Assembly: GCA_902384555.1 (NCBI GenBank)
Contig: CABMCD010000035.1
Location: 1 to 42,027 of the forward strand
From: an uncultured archaeon
GTDB taxonomy: Archaea; Micrarchaeota; Micrarchaeia; Anstonellales; Anstonellaceae
Direction of reading: 5' to 3'
Length of the DNA stretch: 42,027 bases
The notes beneath the pieces are model-generated. The model was not told where the DNA came from and searched no databases. It worked only from the letters and a program-made list of their open reading frames with translations. A program made the position numbers and the translations under genes. Positions 23,218 to 30,698 of the stretch are shown in pieces. Each line of letters starts with the position of its first letter. The stretch's first letter is position 1.

Positions 23218-24378
23218 TCATGTGACAATGTCGCCCAGACGCTTCTGCTTCTGGGCCTCTTTTATTTCCATCGCAATGCGCTCGCCCACCGAGACGGATT
23301 GGCCGTAGAGGTAGGCCGGATAGGGCGTGAAGCGGGTGCCGGGCGAGCCGGGCACGCGGAAGGACACGTCGAAGATGAGGATTTCCTCGCCCTTTTCGGC
23401 AGGCGCGATGGCGCCCTGCAAGGCGAAGGGGCCGATGGGGCCGGGAGAGTATTCCTTTTGCACGGCCTTGACGAATTTCTCGCCCACCTCGAACACCTGC
23501 TCCAAGAGTGATTCGCGCAGAGTGCAGGCGATGTGGCCGGTCTCGATGTTGTTGATGCGCACCGATGCGGGCAGCTTGAGCTGCTCGCGCGCCGGCAGGC
23601 GCAGCACGCCGTCCAAGTTGGTCTGCCGCCGCGTGTCGATGCCGATGAGTTCCAATTCGCCCGAGAGGGGGGAGAGGAAGAAATTGAAATTGAATTGCGC
23701 GCCCAGCACGAATTCCTCGATAAGCGCGCCTTTGAGGCCTTCGGGGGAAATGATGCCCGAATCGAGGAGGCGTTGGCTTTCTTTCCGGTATTCTTCGTAG
23801 TTCGAGGCAAAGAAGAAGGCGCGCTCGTAACTGCGCTGCGCTTCGGGGGCCTTGATGATGCACAAAGAGTCGATGTCTTCGGGCTTTGCATAGGTTTTAG
23901 GCACCCGCACGCCCGCTTTCTGCAAAAGATAATGCTGGTTTTTGGGCGTGTTGCGCTCCTCGGCGCGCAGCAGCCAGCGGTTGCCGAAAATAGGGACTTC
24001 GAATTCCTTCTCGATTCGGTCATAGCCCACATAGACGGAGAAGGAGCGGTGGGGCACGAAAATGGCCTGCCGCTTGAAGAGGGCGTCCTGCGCCGGCTTT
24101 TTCACGATGTCGGAGAATTTGTCCAGCACCAGCACGTCCTCGACGCAGCCAAAGGTGGTGTCCGAGCCGGAGCCGGCACCGCCGGCCGGGTGCACTTTGT
24201 AATTCTTGGAATAGAGCTTGTCGCGCCCCAGCTGGCAGACCACTAAATTAGGCAAACCATGCTTGCGCGAGCCGGAGCAGATGTCCAGTGCGGAATGAGA
24301 GCCCAAGACGGCGACCGTGGGCTTGGAAAAGGCGGAGGCGCGGTGCGCCATGTTTTCGGAAATGGAAGCTTGTCCCAT
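23218..24378 (-). CDS. purP: PurP paralogue (first of pair)
   Basis: A 386-residue member of the same ATP-grasp family as its downstream neighbour. Shared are the N-terminal LGSHSALDICSGSRKHG stretch, IIKAPEAQRSYERAFFF, IEEFVLGAQFNFNFFLSPL and FDVSFRVPGSPGTRF. The glycine-rich AKGGRGY loop of the other copy is replaced by AQRSYER, and NIETGHIACTLRESLLEQ replaces NEPVVMRESLLGD. Several archaea hold two or three PurP copies; whether both are FAICAR synthetases is not settled. ATG 24378 is set by the TATA box 25 bp upstream (24399-24407). Confidence 0.85.
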   Translation of the reverse strand: MGQASISENMAHRASAFSKPTVAVLGSHSALDICSGSRKHGLPNLVVCQLGRDKLYSKNYKVHPAGGAGSGSDTTFGCVEDVLVLDKFSDIVKKPAQDALFKRQAIFVPHRSFSVYVGYDRIEKEFEVPIFGNRWLLRAEERNTPKNQHYLLQKAGVRVPKTYAKPEDIDSLCIIKAPEAQRSYERAFFFASNYEEYRKESQRLLDSGIISPEGLKGALIEEFVLGAQFNFNFFLSPLSGELELIGIDTRRQTNLDGVLRLPAREQLKLPASVRINNIETGHIACTLRESLLEQVFEVGEKFVKAVQKEYSPGPIGPFALQGAIAPAEKGEEILIFDVSFRVPGSPGTRFTPYPAYLYGQSVSVGERIAMEIKEAQKQKRLGDIVT

Positions 24379-24398
24379 AGGGAGATATGGCGGGCAGA

Positions 24399-24407
24399 GT
24401 ATAAAAG
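24399..24407 (-). promoter_or_regulatory. TATA box of the purP pair
   Basis: Minus strand CTTTTATAC, centred 25 bp before ATG 24378, in the short gap after the T2SSF gene. Confidence 0.6.
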
Positions 24408-24413
24408 AATTAT

Positions 24414-26309
24414 CTATGCCCCCGGCGCCAGCACCATCCACACCAGCTGCGAGCAAATCAAAATCGCGGCCGCGTAGGGAATGAAACGCTCGCGCGCGCC
24501 GGAGGAGAGGGCGAGGTAGAGGCCGACCAGAAGCGAATTGAGCACCAGATAGACCGGCACCGCCGCCTCGGCCGCCTGCACCGATTGGAGGGGCGAGAAG
24601 GCGCCCGAAGCGCCGGAAGAGGCCGCGCCCAAGCCCGCGCCGCTCAAACTCAGGGTGCCCATCGAAGCGACTTGGGCGGAAAAGGAAAGCGACACGGCCA
24701 AAATGGCGGGCACCAAGAGCGCGCCGGCGGCCCAGAGCGTGTAGCGCTGAGTGGCCATCTGAGCCGCCCGCTCGCGCACCAAGGCGCCGGAGGAGAGGGC
24801 ATCATTGGCCAGCGCGCGCAGGGGCTTGGACATCGAGCCGCCGGCCCGCCAGCCCACGGCCAGAAGAGTGAGGGCGCGCGAAAGCATCACCGAGGGCGTG
24901 TGGGCGGCCCACTCGTTCAGCACGGTGAGCGGGTTGCCCCCCGCCTTGATTTGGCGCGAGGCGGCGCGGGCCTGCTCGCGCAGGGGCCCGGCCGGCAGGT
25001 TTTGGGATTGTTCCAGCAAACGCTCAATTGAGAAGCGCCCCGTGGAGGCCGCGCCCAGCAAAAGCGAGGGCAGCTCTGCTTCGAGCGAGGACACCTGCGC
25101 CAGCACGTCGCCCTCGATGAGGGCGATGAAGAGCAGGGGCGAGAGGGCGAGGATGAGGCCGAGGCGGAGGGTGAGGCCGGAGAGGGGCAGGAGTTGGGAG
25201 AAGAGGAAGGCCACTAGGCCGATGAGCAGGGCGGCCAGAAGGGCCTGCTTCCAGCCAAAGCCGGAGAGGCCGCGCGCCGCGAGGCGCTGGCTGACCGCCT
25301 CCGCCAGCGGGCCGGGCCGCCAGGTGCCGCCCAAACCCGGCGCGCCGGCCAGAAGGGCGAGCAGCACCAACCCGTCGGCGATGGGAAGCAGCAGGGCAAA
25401 GAGCAGCCAAATGGAGGTGGGGTCGGCAGGCAAATCCAGAAGCGGGCCGGCGGCCACCATCAGCACCAGCGCGAAGGCGGGCAGCACCGAGGAGATGGCC
25501 ACGAACAGGAGCCCGCCCACGCCGGCCTTGGCCGCCTCTTCGCGCAGGGAAGAGAGCTGGCGCGTGCCCAGCTCCTCGGCCAGACTCACCAGCGGCTCCG
25601 GGCCGCCGCCTTCTTCATAATAGGTGATGAGCGCGCCGGCCGCGCGCGAAAAGGGCATGGAGGAAACCGAGGAGGCGGCCTGCGCAATGGCGCGCGGCAC
25701 GCTCTCGCCGCCCTCGATGGAGTGCGACATCATGCGCCAGAGGGGGGCGGAAGCATAGTCTTCTTGCGAGAGGCGGGCCAGCGCTTTTTCCATCGGCATT
25801 TTGATGGAAAGATAGAGGGCCAGACTGCGAAGGGCAAGGGGCAAATCGGATTCGGCGCTGCGCGCAAAGCGCTGCGCCATCAGCAGGGGCAGGTAGAAAC
25901 CGGCGGCGAGGAAAAGGGCGAAGAGGGTGCAGAAGAGCAGAATCGAGGTGGTCCAGTCGCCAAAAATCAGGCCGGAGAAAAGCAGGACGACCAAGCCCAA
26001 GATAAGGCCGCCCAGCACCGTCGCGTTGAGCAGGGTGGCGAGCGAAAACGGCAGGTGGGCGCGCGCCCAGTCCTGCTCCATGCGCGCGCGCCGCTCGCCG
26101 GAATAAAGCGAGTGCAGGGAAAGGGAATGCAGAGGGGAGAGGAGGGTGAGAACAGGGGAAAGGGGCTCGGAGGGGTTGGAGGGGGAGAAATCCCCGGCTT
26201 CACCTGAAAAAGAATCCAAATTCTTTTCTTCCCGCTCGCCGTGTTTTCGGTGTGCGCTCTGCCGCGGGCCCGAAGCGGGCGGAAGCACAAGCTCGGGTTC
26301 TCGGCTCAT
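24414..26309 (-). CDS. Double T2SSF (FlaJ/TadC-like) membrane protein
   Basis: A 631-residue polytopic membrane protein with two type II secretion F-like halves. The first has LPLALRSLALYLSIKMPMEKAL and GGESVPRAIAQAASSV; the second has AELPSLLLGAASTGRFSIERLLE and LSRALTLLAVGWRAGGSM; each is flanked by long hydrophobic helices. Archaeal FlaJ/ArlJ and pilus PilC/TadC homologues act as the membrane platform for a secretion ATPase. The N-terminal ~75 residues are charged and Ser/Pro-rich; ATG at residue 76 (MEQDWARAHLP) is an alternative start. It follows the ATPase gene by 7 nt, so the two should work together. Confidence 0.85.
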   Translation of the reverse strand: MSREPELVLPPASGPRQSAHRKHGEREEKNLDSFSGEAGDFSPSNPSEPLSPVLTLLSPLHSLSLHSLYSGERRARMEQDWARAHLPFSLATLLNATVLGGLILGLVVLLFSGLIFGDWTTSILLFCTLFALFLAAGFYLPLLMAQRFARSAESDLPLALRSLALYLSIKMPMEKALARLSQEDYASAPLWRMMSHSIEGGESVPRAIAQAASSVSSMPFSRAAGALITYYEEGGGPEPLVSLAEELGTRQLSSLREEAAKAGVGGLLFVAISSVLPAFALVLMVAAGPLLDLPADPTSIWLLFALLLPIADGLVLLALLAGAPGLGGTWRPGPLAEAVSQRLAARGLSGFGWKQALLAALLIGLVAFLFSQLLPLSGLTLRLGLILALSPLLFIALIEGDVLAQVSSLEAELPSLLLGAASTGRFSIERLLEQSQNLPAGPLREQARAASRQIKAGGNPLTVLNEWAAHTPSVMLSRALTLLAVGWRAGGSMSKPLRALANDALSSGALVRERAAQMATQRYTLWAAGALLVPAILAVSLSFSAQVASMGTLSLSGAGLGAASSGASGAFSPLQSVQAAEAAVPVYLVLNSLLVGLYLALSSGARERFIPYAAAILICSQLVWMVLAPGA

Positions 26310-26316
26310 GGGCTTA

Positions 26317-27672
26317 TCACCGATAGGCGAATGTTTGCAGCTTCTCGATTACGGCCGCCGGTTCGGATTTGGCCGGAAGGGTGCGCAGGAATTTGGCGCG
26401 GGCCTGCAACAGCGAGCGCGCCTGCGCACCTGAGAGCCCCATCTTTTGCGCCAGCACATCCAGCCCCCGCGGGAGGGCCGGCGTCGCGCGCAGGGAATCG
26501 GATTTGGAATCATATTGCATGAGCGCCACCAGAGAGGAGCCGGTCGGGGCGGAACCGGGGAGGCGGGAAGAGCCGGACGGGGGAGAGCGCGAGGAGCCCG
26601 GAGAGGGGCCGCCCGTTTCATTTTCTTCCTCCACCATCCAAATGCCCAAACAGCGGCGCAGCTCCTTAGACTGGCGGGTTTTGGAATCGTAGTGGGCGAT
26701 GCGCCGCTGCAGCACGATGAAATCAAGAGAGGCCAAATCGTCGGCGCTGGCGCCCAGATTCACGAGGCGGCGCAGCGTCTCGGACGCCGATTGCGCGTGG
26801 AAGGTCGCGTAGGAGCCGCGGGCCTGCCCGGAGAGCAGGGTTTCCATGTAGGCCTGCGTCTCGGCCGGCGTGCGCACCTCGCCCACCACCACCCGGTCGG
26901 GGCGCATGCGCAAGGAATCGCGCACCAGCTCGGCCATCGAAATATTGAGTTCGGGATTGCAGACCAGATGCACGCGGTGCGGGTGCGGCGGGCGCAGTTC
27001 CGGCGTTTCCTCAATCACCAGCACGCGCTCGGAGAGCGGCACGAAGCCCAGCAGCGCGTCCAGCAGCGTGGTCTTGCCCGAAGCGGTGTTGCCGGCCACC
27101 AGCACCGAGGAGTCGGACTGGAAGGCCAGCCACAGGAGGGCCAGCGCCTCGGCGTTGATGGAGCCGGAGGCGAGCAAGTCGGCCGCGCTCCACGCGCGCA
27201 CCGCATGGCGGCGGATGGTGATTTCGCCCCCCGAGAGCGGCGGGATGGAGGCGTGCAGCCGCGAGCCGCCGGGCAGCAGCGCGTTGATGCGCGGGGATTC
27301 GGCCGACACGCGGCGGCCCAAGGGCCTCGACATTTTGTTGATGAGGTGGATGAGGTGCTCCAGCGACGTGATGGAGGCGTCGGTGGCCTCCCAGCCCTTT
27401 TGGCGGCGGTAGACATAGACGGGCAGGTGGAGGCCGATGACCGCCACCTCTTCGAGCGAGGGGTCGGAGAGGAAAAAGTCGAGCGGCGCAAAGCCCACCA
27501 GATGCGAGACGGCGGCCGCCAGCAGGTACTGGCGCTGGTCCTCTTCCAGCTCCAAATCGTCCGCATCGGCCTGCTGCCCCAGCAGCCGTTCCACTTCGGC
27601 CGCCGCCTCCGCCTGCGAGGAGACGTCGTGGTGCTTGCTCCATTCGCGGAAACGCGCGGCAAGGGAGAGCAC
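26317..27672 (-). CDS. Type II/IV secretion ATPase (GspE/VirB11/TadA family); N-terminal part interrupted by TAG
   Basis: The ORF from GTG 27672 gives 451 residues. Walker A is GNTASGKTT with K200, followed by an acidic box (VIEETPELR), a Walker B region in RPDRVVVGEVR, and a His box (YATFHAQSASE), so the motor should be active. A Ser/Pro/Gly-rich insert of about 35 residues lies near the C-terminus. Upstream, the same frame stays open and protein-like back to ATG 27777, which overlaps the preceding stop codon as ATGA, except for one TAG at 27742-27744 (codon 12). The ATG would thus be the natural coupled start; either the TAG is a variant or error, or translation begins at GTG 27672, for which I see no good ribosome site. 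Partner: T2SSF gene downstream. Confidence 0.88.
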   Translation of the reverse strand: MLSLAARFREWSKHHDVSSQAEAAAEVERLLGQQADADDLELEEDQRQYLLAAAVSHLVGFAPLDFFLSDPSLEEVAVIGLHLPVYVYRRQKGWEATDASITSLEHLIHLINKMSRPLGRRVSAESPRINALLPGGSRLHASIPPLSGGEITIRRHAVRAWSAADLLASGSINAEALALLWLAFQSDSSVLVAGNTASGKTTLLDALLGFVPLSERVLVIEETPELRPPHPHRVHLVCNPELNISMAELVRDSLRMRPDRVVVGEVRTPAETQAYMETLLSGQARGSYATFHAQSASETLRRLVNLGASADDLASLDFIVLQRRIAHYDSKTRQSKELRRCLGIWMVEEENETGGPSPGSSRSPPSGSSRLPGSAPTGSSLVALMQYDSKSDSLRATPALPRGLDVLAQKMGLSGAQARSLLQARAKFLRTLPAKSEPAAVIEKLQTFAYR

Positions 27673-27777
27673 GAAGGCCTGCTCGTCCTCGCTGAGGCGC
27701 GAGAGGCCGCAGCGCGAGAGGCCCTTGGCCGAGGAGACGGACTAGCCCAGCGTGGAGGGATTTTCAGATGCGCTCAT
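27673..27777 (-). other. Upstream extension of the ATPase gene with in-frame amber codon
   Basis: On the minus strand ATG 27777 overlaps the DUF192 stop (ATGA). Eleven codons follow (MSASENPSTLG), then TAG (27744-27742), then 23 sense codons ending LSEDEQAF that run directly into the ATPase GTG at 27672. Frame is unbroken. TAG is used as an ordinary stop by other genes here (for example at 6417, 19682 and 20653), so general recoding is unlikely. Confidence 0.75.
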
Positions 27778-28247
27778 GGGGATGACCTCGCATGAATGGA
27801 AATCCGGTCGCCGATGCGCGCGCGCAGGCGGGCCGCGCCGCCTTGGGGCAATTCCAGCAGATAGCGCACGGGCGAGCGCGGGGCGAGCAGGGGCGTGAAG
27901 GGCGGCACGGAAGCGAACACGTCCGCCACCGCGCCAGACTCGTCGAGGTAGATGGCGTCGAAGGGATAGGCCACGAAGAAGGAGTGGATGGAATGCTTGT
28001 CGGTCCAGTCGAAGGTGAAGAGCAGGGCGGCCGGTTTTTGGCGGAACATCAGCCCGCGCATGCGCGAGAGCATGCTGCAGGCCGGCTCCAGCAGAAAGGA
28101 GGCGGATTGGCCGGAGGCAAGGTTGGTGATGCGGGCTTGGAACGGGGAGGCAGGCATGCCGGCCGGCGGCCAGCCGAAAGAGGGGGACGAGGGGGCGAAA
28201 GAGCCCCGCCGGGCCGGGGCCGCTCTTGTTTTTCTCCGCTTGTTCAT
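27774..28247 (-). CDS. DUF192 family protein
   Basis: A 157-residue DUF192 protein. The family core is clear: SRMRGLMFR, KHSIHSFFVAYPFDAIYLDE, VPPFTP, PVRYLLELPQG and the closing GDRI. Function is unknown; DUF192 domains are small beta-rich proteins often exported or membrane-linked. The N-terminal 30 residues are basic and Pro-rich, and the second methionine (ATG 28157) could be the true start. ATG 28247 lies 1 nt after the uppS stop (TGAGATG), so the genes are co-transcribed. Confidence 0.85.
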   Translation of the reverse strand: MNKRRKTRAAPARRGSFAPSSPSFGWPPAGMPASPFQARITNLASGQSASFLLEPACSMLSRMRGLMFRQKPAALLFTFDWTDKHSIHSFFVAYPFDAIYLDESGAVADVFASVPPFTPLLAPRSPVRYLLELPQGGAARLRARIGDRISIHARSSP

Positions 28248-28248
28248 C

Positions 28249-28956
28249 TCATTTCCCCCATCGGCGCTTGCGGCGCCTGAATTCGCGCACCGCCGCCGCC
28301 ACGTCGGCCTTGGTGAGGTCGGGCCAGAGCTTTTTGCAGAAGTAAAGCTCGGAATAGGCGGACTGGAACGGCATGAAACCGGAGAGGCGCTGCTCGCCGG
28401 AGGTGCGGAAGATGAGGTCCGGGTCGGGGATGTCGGCCGACCAGAGGCGTTCGGCCACCGCGCGCTCGTCCACGCGCTCGGGGTGGTTTGCGAAGTCCTT
28501 GGCGATGCGCTTGGCCATCTGCACCAGCTCGGGCCGGCCGCCGTAGCCCACGAAGAGGTTGACGAGATATTTGGAATTGGCGGCCGTTTCGGCCTCGACG
28601 CGCGCCATGCCCAGCTGCACGGCGTGCGGAAAGATGGAGCGGTCGCCCACAAAGCGCATGCGCACCCCGTATTTCTGGAAGTTGCCATCGCGGATGACCT
28701 TTTGCAGGCGCGTCTCGAACGCGCGGAAGAGGCCCTCCACCTCCTTTCGGTCGCGATGGAGGTTTTCGGTGGAAAAGGCCCAGAAGGAAACGGTGCGGAT
28801 GCGCAAAGCGCGGCACCATTTGAGCACCTCGCCCATGCGCTCGATGCCCCGCTCGTGGCCCGAAAGCGCCGGCAGGCCGCGGCGGCGCGCCCAGCGGCGG
28901 TTGCCGTCGGGAATGAACGCCAGGTGATGCACCGCCGGGGCGGGGGAACCTCCCAT
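28249..28956 (-). CDS. uppS: Cis-prenyltransferase (polyprenyl diphosphate synthase)
   Basis: A 235-residue UppS/DHDDS-family enzyme that adds isopentenyl units in cis to make polyprenyl (dolichyl-type) diphosphate, the carrier lipid for N-glycans and other surface glycans. Conserved parts are FIPDGNRRWARRRG with the catalytic Asp, FWAFSTENLHR, FVGYGGRPEL, and the substrate-binding RTSGEQRLSGF and AYSELYF. A TATA box (28977-28985) 25 bp upstream fixes ATG 28956. It heads an operon with DUF192 and a secretion ATPase, which may tie carrier-lipid supply to surface-structure export. Confidence 0.92.
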   Translation of the reverse strand: MGGSPAPAVHHLAFIPDGNRRWARRRGLPALSGHERGIERMGEVLKWCRALRIRTVSFWAFSTENLHRDRKEVEGLFRAFETRLQKVIRDGNFQKYGVRMRFVGDRSIFPHAVQLGMARVEAETAANSKYLVNLFVGYGGRPELVQMAKRIAKDFANHPERVDERAVAERLWSADIPDPDLIFRTSGEQRLSGFMPFQSAYSELYFCKKLWPDLTKADVAAAVREFRRRKRRWGK

Positions 28957-28976
28957 GAAGGGAGGAGCAGGGGGAA

Positions 28977-28985
28977 TTTTTTAAA
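28977..28985 (-). promoter_or_regulatory. TATA box of the uppS operon
   Basis: Minus strand TTTAAAAAA, centred 25 bp before ATG 28956. Confidence 0.6.
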
Positions 28986-29088
28986 CCCGGATGCGGGCGG
29001 GCGGGGGCGGAAGGCGGCGAAGGTCCGACGGATGGGCAGGGCAGAAGGGTTAAAAAGCTGCTTTTGATGGGAGAGTTCGGGGATTTGC

Positions 29089-29397
29089 ATGCAAACCGAG
29101 ACGCTGTTCATCCGGTGGGCCAAGGCCTTTGCCGTTTACTTCTGCGTGGTGGTGACGCTCTACTCGCTGGTGGAGTTCGTCTATACCAGCTCGCTGTTCC
29201 ACCTGCAAATGTTTGTCATGGGCAACTACCTGCCCAGCGCCTATGTCTACGGTGTCGCGCTGGGGCTGGTGCTCTCGGTCGCCCACTTCGTGCTGGGCAA
29301 GACCATCCGCCGCGGCGAGGAGCGCATTGCGCACGAGGCCGAGTTGAAGGCCATGATGAAGCGGCGCAAGGCGCGCAAGAAAGGGAGCAAGAAGTAA
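29089..29397 (+). CDS. Small membrane protein with basic tail, unknown
   Basis: A 102-residue protein with two hydrophobic segments (FAVYFCVVVTLYSLVEFVY and YVYGVALGLVLSVAHFVLG) followed by a very Lys/Arg-rich tail (MMKRRKARKKGSKK). The tail is probably cytosolic and could touch nucleic acid or the ribosome, as in some archaeal co-translational membrane proteins, but this is speculation. A TTAAAAAG element at about 29050-29057 could be the TATA box with a short leader. Confidence 0.7.
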   Translation: MQTETLFIRWAKAFAVYFCVVVTLYSLVEFVYTSSLFHLQMFVMGNYLPSAYVYGVALGLVLSVAHFVLGKTIRRGEERIAHEAELKAMMKRRKARKKGSKK

Positions 29398-29459
29398 GAG
29401 ACTTTTTTTCCCGGTTTTTTGGGCAAGAGGCCTTTTTCTCGATTTTTGAGCCTTTTTTC
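29398..29459. terminator. T/A tracts between convergent genes
   Basis: The 62-bp gap carries four T-runs on the + strand (GACTTTTTTT, GGTTTTTTGGG, CCTTTTTCTCG, GCCTTTTTTCTC), interspersed with short repeats. It is a clear archaeal-type terminator for the + strand gene; the minus-strand PHP gene ends here too. Confidence 0.65.
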
Positions 29460-30152
29460 TCAGTTTTTGGCGCGGGGCAGCAGCCCCAGCTTTTTGCCCA
29501 GTTTGACCAGCGTGGTCGGGCCGTGCACGAAGAAGGGGTTGAGCGAGCCGGCAGCCAGTGTTTTCCTCTTTCGGATGGCCTGCGCCAAATCCATGCCCTC
29601 CGGCACCTCGGTCCAGGCCTTGCCGGCCTCGAAGAGGAAATGGGCGTCCGAGCTGCCGGTGAGGGCGAGGGAGCGGGCCGAAGAGGTGTTGAGAACGTAG
29701 TCAAGCGCGGCCTCGTTCGATTTTTTGGTGGAGCGGGCGTTGAGCACTTCGAGGCCGTCGAGCTTTTTCACGCCCTCCCGGCCGAGGCGCTCGGGCCGGC
29801 AGGCCGAGCCGCGCAGGCTGTCGAAGGGGTGGGGCAGCACGGCCAAGCCCCCTTGGGAATGGATTTGGTCGAGGATTTCGAGCGGGTCGTGCGAGTCAAT
29901 CATCTCGCCGAGGTAGAGGCCGAGGAGGTCGCCTTGGTTTGTAACGAACTCGCAGGCGGGAATGAATTCGAGGGAGAGGCGCTTGCGGCGGATGTGCTCG
30001 CGCGCCGAATTCCAGCCCTTGATGGAGTGGTGGTCGGTGAGCGCGAAGCCGGCGAAGCCCAAAGCGGCGTAGCGGTCGATGAGCTTCTCCACGGGAGTGG
30101 CCGAGTCGGGCGAATGGATGGAATGGCAGTGCAGCTCGAAGCGGTCGGCCAT
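29460..30152 (-). CDS. PHP-domain metal-dependent phosphoesterase
   Basis: A 230-residue PHP protein. The four motif blocks are visible: HCHSIHSPD at the N-terminus, ALTDHHSIKGW, LAVLPHPFDS, and a late GSSDAHFL. These bind two or three metals for phosphoester hydrolysis. The short stand-alone form resembles the YciV/TrpH-like nucleoside phosphatase or exonuclease group, but the substrate cannot be chosen. It is preceded by a lipoprotein-like gene 9 nt away on the same strand, so may share its transcript. Confidence 0.85.
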   Translation of the reverse strand: MADRFELHCHSIHSPDSATPVEKLIDRYAALGFAGFALTDHHSIKGWNSAREHIRRKRLSLEFIPACEFVTNQGDLLGLYLGEMIDSHDPLEILDQIHSQGGLAVLPHPFDSLRGSACRPERLGREGVKKLDGLEVLNARSTKKSNEAALDYVLNTSSARSLALTGSSDAHFLFEAGKAWTEVPEGMDLAQAIRKRKTLAAGSLNPFFVHGPTTLVKLGKKLGLLPRAKN

Positions 30153-30161
30153 GCCAAACCC

Positions 30162-30602
30162 CTAGCGCACGATGGTGCGAATGGACTTGAAGACGCAGTT
30201 GCCGCCCGAATCGATGCAGGTGTCCAAGTCGCCGCCATAGTCGCCGGGCGAGAGGGCGGTGCAGTGGAAGACCACGTCCAGCGTCGAGCCGGGGGCGATG
30301 GAAACGCCCTTGAACTGGTAGGTGTGCTGGTCGGAGAGGGTGAGGTTCCAGTCTTCATGGGTGGCCGGCGCCGTGCCGCGCACGTAGCAGCCCGCCAAAA
30401 AGCCGTTGGCCACGTCGATGCTGTCCAGCTGGTGCGCCCGGGTGTCCTGGTTGGAGATGCGCACGCTGAAATCAAAGTTCTGGCCGCTGGAAGCCTGCAT
30501 GGGGGCAATGACGCTGACGGAGAGGCGGTCCAGATTGGAGTCGCCCAGGCAGCCAAACGCCAGCAGGAGGGCGAAGAGCGAAAGAACGGCGAGAAGTCTC
30601 AT
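30162..30602 (-). CDS. Lipoprotein-like secreted protein, unknown
   Basis: A 146-residue protein with a signal peptide ending in a lipobox-like LAFGC at about residues 14-18, then a beta-sandwich-like domain (SVSVIAPMQASSGQNFDFSV) with four further cysteines. Such anchors occur in archaea but their lipid modification is less certain than in bacteria. The TATA box (30624-30633) is 26 bp upstream of ATG 30602. No family is recognised; it may be a small binding domain facing outside. Confidence 0.75.
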   Translation of the reverse strand: MRLLAVLSLFALLLAFGCLGDSNLDRLSVSVIAPMQASSGQNFDFSVRISNQDTRAHQLDSIDVANGFLAGCYVRGTAPATHEDWNLTLSDQHTYQFKGVSIAPGSTLDVVFHCTALSPGDYGGDLDTCIDSGGNCVFKSIRTIVR

Positions 30603-30623
30603 GAAAAAGATGGGGAAGGGCGG

Positions 30624-30633
30624 ATATTAAAGG
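30624..30633 (-). promoter_or_regulatory. TATA box of the lipoprotein-like/PHP genes
   Basis: Minus strand CCTTTAATAT, centred 26 bp before ATG 30602. Confidence 0.55.
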
Positions 30634-30698
30634 CTGATGGGGTTTGGGGCGCCCTCCCCGCCCCATGCGCGGGCTTCGCTCTGCGGTCCGCGCGGGCC

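Noticed and set aside
27742..27744. Amber codon as pyrrolysine or general stop reassignment
   Set aside because: Several genes here end in TAG (for example 6417, 9061, 13972, 19682, 20653, 30162), so TAG is a normal stop.
27774..29123. 449-codon minus-strand frame read as one gene
   Set aside because: Only its last 157 codons (DUF192) are real; the rest overlaps uppS in another frame and has Arg/Ser/Pro-rich composition.
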